Assembly (NCBI RefSeq): GCF_963678635.1
Contig: NC_087064.1
Span: 63,109,548-63,173,547 of the forward strand
Length of the DNA stretch: 64,000 bases
Reading direction: 5' to 3'
From: Symsagittifera roscoffensis
Lineage: Eukaryota; Xenacoelomorpha; Acoela; Convolutidae
Shown: one piece after another, positions 22,901 through 31,600 of the stretch
Layout: every line of letters begins with the position of its first letter
How positions within the stretch are numbered: position 1 is the stretch's first letter
The notes under the pieces: generated by a model
Databases searched by the model: none
The model's input: the letters and a program-made list of their open reading frames with translations, nothing else
Told to the model about the DNA's origin: nothing
Translations under genes and position numbers: made by a program

Positions 22901-23590
22901 CCGGACCACCGGCAGAAGGTGACGCTCTTAGTAGTGAGTACGATGTTGGCTCTGAGATGGATAGATGAGAATATAACGAAGTATCGAGAAGCGACGACGC
23001 CGACGGCTGAATCAATATATGCGATAGACTACAGCAGGAGACTCGAGTTGTTTGAGACTGCGTGCAAAGTATTCGCCATACCAACGGAAGTCAGACACGT
23101 ATGGAGCCGTTTGAGGTACTTTCCATGATTTTGAGCGACACTGACGTCTTGGTTATACATGACAACGAAAGATCACATGAGAAAGCATCAAAATGAATAT
23201 CGACAATTCCAGGCCGAAATTGGGCCGGAAGCTTTCAAGAGACCCCTGTTAACCCATCGAAATGCGATCACGACAGGATGGAAGAGAGTGGGTAAAATGT
23301 CTAGAGACAATACCAAAGCGAGGGAATCAATACTAGAGGAAGACTTGGCGAAGAACGTGAGCTTGGACCTGCACAACTCCTTTTGTTTGAACCGGGAATC
23401 TAGGGTGAAGGCACTACCCAACCAGGCGAAGAGGTTGCAGGAGCAAAGAGAATGGATGCGATCATATGAACAGCTGAAGGCTTGGGAGGAGATCGTGATT
23501 AGCTCTGATGATGAAGAAGAACTGTTGAGACAGTTTGCCGTATCCAGTACTTCAGGAGACGGCCCCTCTAAGGCGAAGAGTGCGAGATGA
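19973..23590 (+). pseudogene. ORF2 of copy A, C-terminal half
   Basis: Continues ORF2 after the frameshift. It is open from 19,882 to 20,352, from 20,728 to 22,593 and from 22,286 to 23,590, with homology to B throughout. Breaks relative to B: AAA to TAA at 20,350, AGA to TGA near 20,568, a one-base loss near 22,288 and TGG to TGA near 23,126. Recognisable elements are a basic patch (ARKRRNWATQQKAEV), a long helical region, and a Cys cluster C-X4-C-X6-C-X4-C (22,006-22,059). A second Cys/His patch, CPCHC, lies near 22,810. The tail EIVISSDDEEEL (about 23,489-23,524) resembles a SUMO-interaction motif. No known enzyme domain was recognised in this half. Confidence 0.75.
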
Positions 23591-23618
23591 GCGGATGGCT
23601 CGAATGGATCTTGAGTCT

Positions 23619-23634
23619 TGAGAGGGAAAGGGGG
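23619..23634 (+). other. 3' polypurine tract of copy A
   Basis: TGAGAGGGAAAGGGGG lies 28 bases after the ORF2 stop and directly before the LTR, where the plus-strand primer is expected. B has the same tract on the minus strand at about 25,561-25,580. Confidence 0.65.
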
Positions 23635-23635
23635 C

Positions 23636-24600
23636 TTGAGTGTGGATCCGGGTGAAACCTGGGTTCACGAAAAAGAAATTTTAACGAAACAGATATTGTT
23701 ATTAATATGCTATATCTATTATATAAATCAAAATGCTGCATGACAATTTCCTAATTGAATGGGACAAAAGAAATTTTAAATAATTGGCTTGAAAAGCGAG
23801 AATTAATAGGTGCAGGTGTGTGCAGATTTTGATTGCTGTTTAGCGATAGTGTGAAAATTTTACATGGCCGTGAATTTTGGGGTGTAGATAAGCTTAAGTC
23901 TGCTGCAAACTTCTGTAAATGACCACTGGCACTGTACCTTGAGCAACACTCGGTTTTTTGGGACTCACTGGCAGACGACAGCACGCGATGAGGACATCGA
24001 TCTTGAGTCCGGGGAGTATGTGCCAGTCGGTCATGTTTGGAAGTTTGACCTTGAGAAAAGCAAGAGCACTTAATTTTGGGGTGAAATTTAATTTTTCAAA
24101 ATTTCGAATGGAGCCTGTCATGCACGATTTTCTCGCGATAACTGAAAACCGAAAAAGAAAAATCAGAACAATCGAGTGACAATCGCGGGAATGTTGCAAG
24201 ATAAATCACTAGGAAATTGCCATTCGCAATTTCCGAGACAATAATAATCTAGAGTAGAGCTGTCCTATTTGAAATAGAAGACAGAGTGTTCCTGAGAACT
24301 GGACAATTATCCAACTGGTCAACTATTCGAACTGGACTAAAGTTAACCTTCGGTGGAAAGGTGGACAGCTTGAGTGTCCCAATGGTCCACATAAAACTGC
24401 ATTCTAGAGTACAAACTTATTCCTGTTGTTGAAACTGACAAACATTAAACTCATTTAGTTACACTATTTAATTCTTGAGTTGCTTACCGACTTAATTACT
24501 CCCAATTCTTGAGCGTGCTACAATGTGAGTACCAATTTCTACAGTGTGTTTTATAATTGTTATGTTGAGGTAAGGCGAGTTTTAGGTTGATCCATCTGAA
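23636..24600 (+). repeat. 3' LTR of copy A, truncated at the palindrome
   Basis: Starts at TTGAGTGTGG after the polypurine tract; B has TTGAGCGTGG. It runs to the hairpin TTGATCCAT-CTGAA-ATGGATCAA, where it meets B's inverted 3' LTR. The last about 310 bases found in the 5' LTRs are absent. It includes a TATA-like box, a decayed poly(A) signal near 24,200 and the GTAAGG donor word near 24,570. It differs visibly from the 5' LTR, so the insertion is not recent. Confidence 0.75.
23720..23728 (+). promoter_or_regulatory. TATA-like box in the LTR
   Basis: TATATAAAT lies about 85 bases into the LTR, and B has TATATAA at the same place (minus strand, 25,472-25,478). Only the 3' LTRs keep this part. 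Both 5' LTRs have lost it, so neither A nor B has its own upstream promoter in the normal position. Confidence 0.4.
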
Positions 24601-24690
24601 ATGGATCAACCTAAAACTCGCCTTACCTCAACATAACAATTATAAAACACACTGTAGAAATTGGTACTCACATTGTAGCACGCTCAAGAA
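24506..24690. repeat. Perfect palindrome joining copies A and B
   Basis: Arms 24,506-24,595 and 24,601-24,690 are exact reverse complements with a 5-base spacer CTGAA. Outside the arms the two sides match only imperfectly. Within the right arm the variants are those of A's 3' LTR (for example AATTGGTACTCACATTGTAG). B's own 5' LTR differs at those positions, so the right arm looks copied from the left one. Confidence 0.93.
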
Positions 24691-25559
24691 GTGGGAAATA
24701 ATCCAGTCGGTAGTTAACTCAAGAATTAATAATGTAACTAAAATGAGTTTAACGTTAGTCAGTTTTAATAATAAGAACAAGTTTTTACTCTAGACTGTAA
24801 GTTCTCGTGAACCATTAGGACACTCTAGCTGTCCACCTTTCCACCGAAGGTTCACTCTGGTCCAGTTAATAATAGTACTCCAGTCACAACAATCCAGTTC
24901 GTGGGAATGCTCTCGTCTCTGTTCTAGATGGGACAGCTCTACTCTTGTTCTATTGTGACAGAAATTGCGAAAAGCAATTTCCCACTGTTTTATTTGGTAA
25001 CTTTCCCGCGATTGTTACTCGATCGTTCTGAAATTGTTCTTTTTTGATTTTGAGTTATCGCGAGAAAATCGTGCATGACATGCTCCATTCGAAATTTTGA
25101 AAAATTAAATTTCACTCCAAAATCAAGTGTTTTTTTGCTCCTCTCAAGGTCAAACTTCCAAATATGACCGACTGGCACATACTCCCCGGACTCGAGATCG
25201 ATGTCCTCATCGCGTGCTGTCTTCTGCCAGTGAGTCCCAGAAAACCGAGTGTTACTCAAGATACAGTGCCAGTGGTCATTTACAGAAGTTTGCAGCAGAC
25301 TTAAGCTTATCTACACCCCAAAATTCACAGCCATGTAAAATTTTCACACTATCGCTAAACAGCAATCAAAATCTGCACACACCTGCACCCTCAAATTCTC
25401 GCTTTTTAAGCCATCATTTAAAATTTCTTTTGTCCCATTTAATCAGGAAATTGTCATGCAGCATTTTGATTTATATAATAAATATAGTATATTAATAACA
25501 ATATTTGCTTTTTTAAAACTTCTTTTTCGTGAATCCTGGTTTCACCCGGACCCACGCTC
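24601..25559 (-). repeat. 3' LTR of copy B, truncated at the palindrome
   Basis: The mirror image of A's 3' LTR, reaching from the palindrome centre to the polypurine tract at about 25,561-25,580. From 24,691 outward it agrees closely with B's 5' LTR (42,880 onward). It keeps the TATA-like box and AATAAA (24,989-24,994, minus strand) that have decayed elsewhere. Confidence 0.75.
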
Positions 25560-25560
25560 A

Positions 25561-25580
25561 AGCCCCCCTTTCCCTCTCAA
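25561..25580 (-). other. 3' polypurine tract of copy B
   Basis: On the minus strand GAGAGGGAAAGGGGGGCT, 28 bases after the ORF2 stop codon, equivalent to 23,619-23,634 in copy A. Confidence 0.65.
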
Positions 25581-25607
25581 GACTCAAGATCCATTCGAGC
25601 CACCTGC

Positions 25608-28600
25608 TCATCTCGCACTCTTCGCCTTGGAGGTACTGCACCCTGAAGTACTAGATACGGCAAACTGTCTCACCAGTTCCTCTTCATCATCGGAGCTAAT
25701 CACAATCTCCTCCCAAGCCTTCAGCTGCTCGTAGGATCGCATCCATTCTCTTTGCTCTTGCAACCTCTTTGCTTGGTTGGGTAGTGCCTTCACCCTAGAT
25801 TCCCGGTTCAAACAAAAGGAGTTGTGCAGGCTCAAGCTCACGTTCTTCGCCAGGTCCTCCTCTAGTATCGATTCCCTCGCCTTGGTATTGTCTCTAGACA
25901 TTTTACCCACTCTCTTCCATCCTGTCGTGATTGCATTACGATGGGTTAACAGGGGTCTCTTGAAAGCTTCCGGCCCAATCTCGGCCTGGAACTGTCGATA
26001 CTCCTTTTGATGTTTTCTCATGTGATCTTTCGTTTTCATGTACAACCAGGACGTCAGCGTTGCCCGAAACCATGGGAAGTACCTCAAACGGCTCCAGACA
26101 TGTCTGACTTCCGTTGGTATGGCGAATACCTTGCACGCAGTCTCAAACAACTCGAGTCTCCTACTGTAGTCTATCGCGTATATTGACTCTGCCGTTGGCG
26201 TCCCCGCTTCCCGATACTTCGTTATATTCTCTTCTATCCATCTCAGAGCCAAGATCGTACTCACTACCAAGATCGTCACCTTCTGTCGGTGATCCGGTAG
26301 TCCGATCGACCGGATTTCTTCCATATCCCACACCAGGCAAAGGTTCTTGTGATCTGGATACCACACCGTTTGCGCTAAACAGTGGCATGGGCATTCTCCA
26401 TGGGTGATTTCAATGCTCCTGAGGTTACGTTCCCCCGAGGCTTCCATGAGAGGCTCAAGCTCCATCATTTTCTCATGCATCGTGTCGTTATCTTCCAGGT
26501 TTGGAGCACTTCCCACAGGTTTTCCGATCACGTTTTGTCTCTCGTGATCGCTTGTGTTCTCACTTTCCAACTTCAAAAGTTCTTCTCCCCAGATTTCACT
26601 CAAGTCATCTCTCAATTCTTTTGGTACTGTCCTTCTGATTTTTCTCAACAACTTGTGCGAGTGATGCGATATCCGAGCCAACCTCACGCACTTGGGCACT
26701 GAGAAGGCCTTGTCCACCAGTACTCTCTGGCTGGATGCTTCCACCATCACCATGTGCAGTGGGTAGTGACTTCCGCACAAGTTGGCCATCATTGACCCTA
26801 TCAGCGATTTCGCGTTCAATGGCAAGCCATAAGCTTCGCTCATGGGAAATCCCATTTCAGCCTCGAGACCAACCTTCCAGCTCCGGATGTGTTTTTGAGT
26901 CACCTGCAACACCCCGGGCCATGATTCTACGCTCAACGCCGTCACTAAATGATGTTCAGATTCTAGTCTTTCCAGTGACTGCAGACTACACATTCTCGAG
27001 AAGAATCCGAGAGCTGTCGCTATATTCACCGTGGTTCTCGCGTAACACTCCGCTACTATTTGCACTTCACTTTTCTCCCTTTCTGTTATGTCTTCGAACC
27101 AAGTGACCAGGTCTTCTTTTTGAAATGACAGTATTCTAACGCATGACCGTCCATCGCAGGTGTGCTCTCCGTTTCCACACGTCGAATCCAGACAGCTACC
27201 TGGCTCCAATTTCTTTGCTGACCCGGGATTACTAGTCTTTTCGCCTGGCTCTTGCATCTGAGGTGAAATTAGCTTATGCAGCACACTCAACTTTGCCAGA
27301 TCTTCATCTTCCGTTGGTGCTAACCTCACTCGCTCGGTGGTTTCCTCAATCAGACTCGCGTGGGGATGTGGACACCAGGAGGGTCTTAATAGTTTCCATA
27401 CCACTCCCAAGTTCGTGGTCAACAAGCCATTTCCATCGCCCATGTTCACTTCAACTCTCTTGTCTGAACGTGGTATGCTCACCACCTCTGGTGTTTTCTC
27501 AAGAATCAGGCCCAGGCTCGGCCCCTCTTTTTCCACCGCGTCTATTTCCATTATTCTTTCTGTCCAAAACTTCAGTAGCTCCGCTACCTCATGGTTCCTG
27601 TGGGCGCCTCCAGCTTCCGAGTCTAAGAAGGGGTTGTAGGCCATTCCCATCACTCCAGACACATATTGGTATTCCCCCTTCTCGCTGATTCTCGAGTACT
27701 GCTCTGACGAGGCCAGGTTACGGTGAACATCATGTTCTTCTTCGAACTTCTTATTATAAAACCTCCGTACCTCGTCTAGCTTCCTATGGTTCTCTAGGGA
27801 TAGTCTGGAACCCTCTTCCTTTTCTATTCCTGTGCTCTGATACACGTTCAAGATGACCGTTGAGACTCTTTTTTCCATGGTTTTGCTTGCGCTTGCTCTC
27901 TGTTGGCATGCCAGGATGGTGCTATCAGACATCATCGACATTATCCATCTCAAGAAACACGTGGCATCCTTTCTTCTGGCCAGGCTCAAGCCTGAGTTGT
28001 CCCTGGCTACGTGTTGCATCAGTGCCTGATACACATCTAGTTTCTTGCTTCCCAACTTCAGCCTGTCATACGAGGTCAGTGTTTCCAGCTCTATCCCCAC
28101 CAGACTCCAGGTGAACATTAATTGTCCTGCAGTTCTAACGAAGGGATTCGCCATTAATGGTGGTGCTGATGAGGGTGTCCTCATTGCTTCTTCAAAATGA
28201 TCCTTCAACAAACTCTGCCAGGACCTCTTCAGATGACTTGCCATTTCTATTCTATTAACCTCGGCCTTTTGCTGGGTGGCCCAATTACGTCGCTTGCGAG
28301 CTACTCCACTGTCCAACTTCTTCCAGCAGTCCTCCATTTCTTTCAATGTTTCAAGGGCCACCCACCACGTCCGGGAGGTGTTCCTCGTCTTGTTCCTTTC
28401 CAATGGATCACTTGTCACTCGCTTGCCCGTGGCCTGGTGTGCCTTCGAGATCCATTCTTTGTCGACATCTACTTCCCATGTCTGTCCGTTCGTTGAACCT
28501 CTCTTCACGTTTATCTTTTGAGGCTTGAAGTCTTCCTCCGATGTCGAACTGGTGGAAACCTCTATTTCCCTCTCTACTTCAAGTGGTCTTCTGAGCTCCG

Positions 28601-31600
28601 AGCTGCTCTTGTAGGCCGCCGTCTTGCATCTAGCCAAAACCATGGGCGCCGTCTCTCTCAAGTTTCCTTCCGAAACAGCATCCACTGAAGGACTGCCCAA
28701 TCCTTCCACTTCTCTCTTCCTCTTGCGAGTCTTCACATCTCTACTTGAGGGTGTTGTGGCTACCATCACTGATTCGACCTCTCCATCCACTCCTTCCAAC
28801 TCTTGCCTCCCCCCTGCTCGAGCCTTAAGGATATTAGTACTTTTAATCATATTACTAGTCCCAACCTTATCAACCATTTTATCTACAGTTTTTTGTCTCC
28901 GAGTAGAGCTGTCCTCACATTTTTCTTCTCTAGTCTTAGATCGTGAATTCCTCAGCTCTACCAGCTTGCTCAGCAGCTCTTTTCTTGCTTTCTCATCCAG
29001 GCCCGTTCCTATCAGGAGCGGTTCCCCGAATCTCACTACTGCGTCCCACAGTTCCTTCTTGAACTTGTCCAGCGTCGTCTCGCTGCCCACTTCTCGATTG
29101 AATTCCTCCAGGAATTCCTGCCAAGCGTCATCCTCGAGAGATCCCAAGAATATGTCCCTGTTCCCTTCGAACGTGTTCTTCTCCCTTTCCTCCGAGCTCA
29201 AGAGTAACATCCCCATATTGAAGGTCTCACCTGCCAATGGCAACTCTAGGTTCTTCCGCGGGGACGGGTTCAGAGGTGGGGTGGCAGTATCTGCCCAATT
29301 CTCTTCGCTCAAGTCTTTCAACAGCTCTTGAGTGGTGAGTTCCTCCCCTGATGGCCCTGGTTCAGGCGTATTCCCCACCTCCATGTCTTCTCCAGCTTCA
29401 CTGAGAGTTTCATCCATACTCTCTTCCTCTGATTCATTTCTTCTTCTCTCGAGAATTCTTTTGAATCGATCCTCAACGGGTCCACTCCTCTTGTCTCCAG
29501 GCGTGTCTACAGACAGTGGTGACGGTGTCGTAGGATCCAGCTTTTTATATTCCGTCAGGGCTACATGCAGTTGACCTGCTGCATCTAGTTCTGTTCCCTC
29601 CTGTGTCACTTCTACTTGTTCCAAGCCATAGGGTGCCTTGTATTTTCTCGTGGCAAATTTCATTTCGTCCACCAATGCGACGTGCCCCTCCATCACGATC
29701 ATCCTGCCATCATCCCATATGGGTAGCATATTCTCAAGTCCTTCCTTCTCAAGAGTCCTCAAGACTTTCCGCACTTCATATCCAGGGGGCTGCGAACCTC
29801 TACTCTTTTTCGCTTGCGTCGTCCACGAATTTACCTTCATCTCGCTGGTGTGGAAGTAGACTGCCGCCGTGTAGCCGATGAACAGGGGATCCCAGCCATC
29901 CGTGAAATGCCTCTGCGTTTCCTCCGTCATCATCTTCGCCATTATGGAGGGAACCACCAAGGGACTATTCATTCCCAAGGTCATCCTCCTGACTGTCGGG
30001 AACTCAGGCATGGTGGCTGGTAGGATTTCTTTCTCCATTATGGCCTCCAGCTCCCTCTTGACTAGTGCAAAGCACTCCTTCCAGGCGGGGATTCTCAGGA
30101 CTTCTCGTCCGTCGGCCGTCAATGGGTTTAGGTTCCAAAACTTTGGATACATTTCAATGGGGCCCTCTCGCTTGCCTCCCATTCTACATTGCATTTGTCC
30201 CCTGAAGTTGCACACCATCATCTCGGCATCTTTCACTTTTCCGAAGAGTACCGTGTTGCTCATACGCGCCCTGAGCACCTCCTGCTGACACCAATTCAGC
30301 GCTGTACCATCCAGTACGCTGATGAGACTCAAGTGCGTCACCGAGTGACGATACGTTATCACCAGGGGATCTGGAAACGCGTACGTCACTGCTGGACCAT
30401 AGATGCAGGTCACCACCTCCTCTAGACCCCGGATTATCCCCATTGGGTCCGACCTCATTGCCAGGCACAGGTCCGTCAACAGAGGCATCCCTCTGTTCGC
30501 CTTCTCCCATTCTTCTCTCGAGGTTGGGTTCTCATCTTCACCCGTCATGTATCGATTCTGCATCATGAGGTATTGCACCAGCAGTGTCTTCAACCCTGCG
30601 GCACACTTGTAGGAGCTGGTTTCAATGCTCGTGTGGACTCTCCCCATAGACAGAGGTTCTCCATATTCCATTAACCGATAAAACGACACCAATTCCCCAT
30701 GGGTCAAGAGTACTAGTGCCAGATACCCATCAAATCGAAGTGTCTCCACTCCTCGACTAAACATGTATGCTGGGCCCATGTTGAACAAGTATCTGGGGTA
30801 AACCAAATACAGGGCCAAGAGCAGGCTGATGGACATGCCCAGTATCTCCTGTACGAAGGCTCCGAAGATAGTCGCCGTGGTGCCGAACACTCCTGCCAAG
30901 AATTCTTTCTCCCAGCAAGGACTCAAGAACTTGAGAATCTCGTAATCTCTCCTAGTCTTCAATTCGCCGTTGGCGTGCTCTCTCCAAAATCCTCCAATCG
31001 TCACTTCATTGGCGGCCGAGACAAATCTAGCCACCGTCATGTCTCTCGTTTCAGCTAGCTCTAGTTGCTTCTCTAGAAAACTCCAGATTTGTTTCACGAG
31101 GAGTGGTGCTTCCTCCCTCGTTTTATTCGTGACGTTCTCCAGCCTTGGTGTCAGGAATGGCCACCAGCCATTCTCTTGAGTCAAGCGATATTTCATCGAT
31201 TCTAACTGTTTCTCCGTCTCGACCACATTTCTTCTCTCGTTGCTGGGACCTCTAGACCTGCTGGTGGAATTTGCGACTTTCACATCCATACTCCGGAACC
31301 ACAGGCTGGCCGTCAACTGGTTTATCGCCGGGTGGTCGTCCCCGATGACTGGGCTGAACTTGAGTTGTCTAGCAAAGTTCGATATCTCTAGCAAGAGTAC
31401 CTCATCCAATACAATCAGGACGTCGGCCAGTCCGTAAAAGCCCCTCAGTGCATGAGATATGTCAGCCCATGCCGCCGGCAATTCTGATTTGTAAAGCCTC
31501 AAGTTCGATGGCTCCAGCTCTCGATTGCGGGCTGCCATCAGAATCCGCCATTCACTCCCTTCTGCTATCAGGATCAAGACCGCGTACACGAATTGTAGGG

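Noticed and set aside
5445-23590. Enrichment of the word CTTGAG in element sense strands as a regulatory signal
   Set aside because: Partly explained by preferred Leu TTG followed by Arg or Ser codons. I could not count it against a control, though its presence in spacers and LTRs keeps the question open.
24506-24690. CRISPR- or inverted-repeat-transposon-type explanation for the central palindrome
   Set aside because: No repeat-spacer pattern and no transposase; the flanks are clearly LTR sequence of two facing retroelements.
30760-30850. Possible membrane segment in ORF2 suggesting an envelope protein
   Set aside because: The hydrophobic run is short and broken by charged residues. There is no signal peptide, furin-like site or second membrane anchor, so an env role is not supported.
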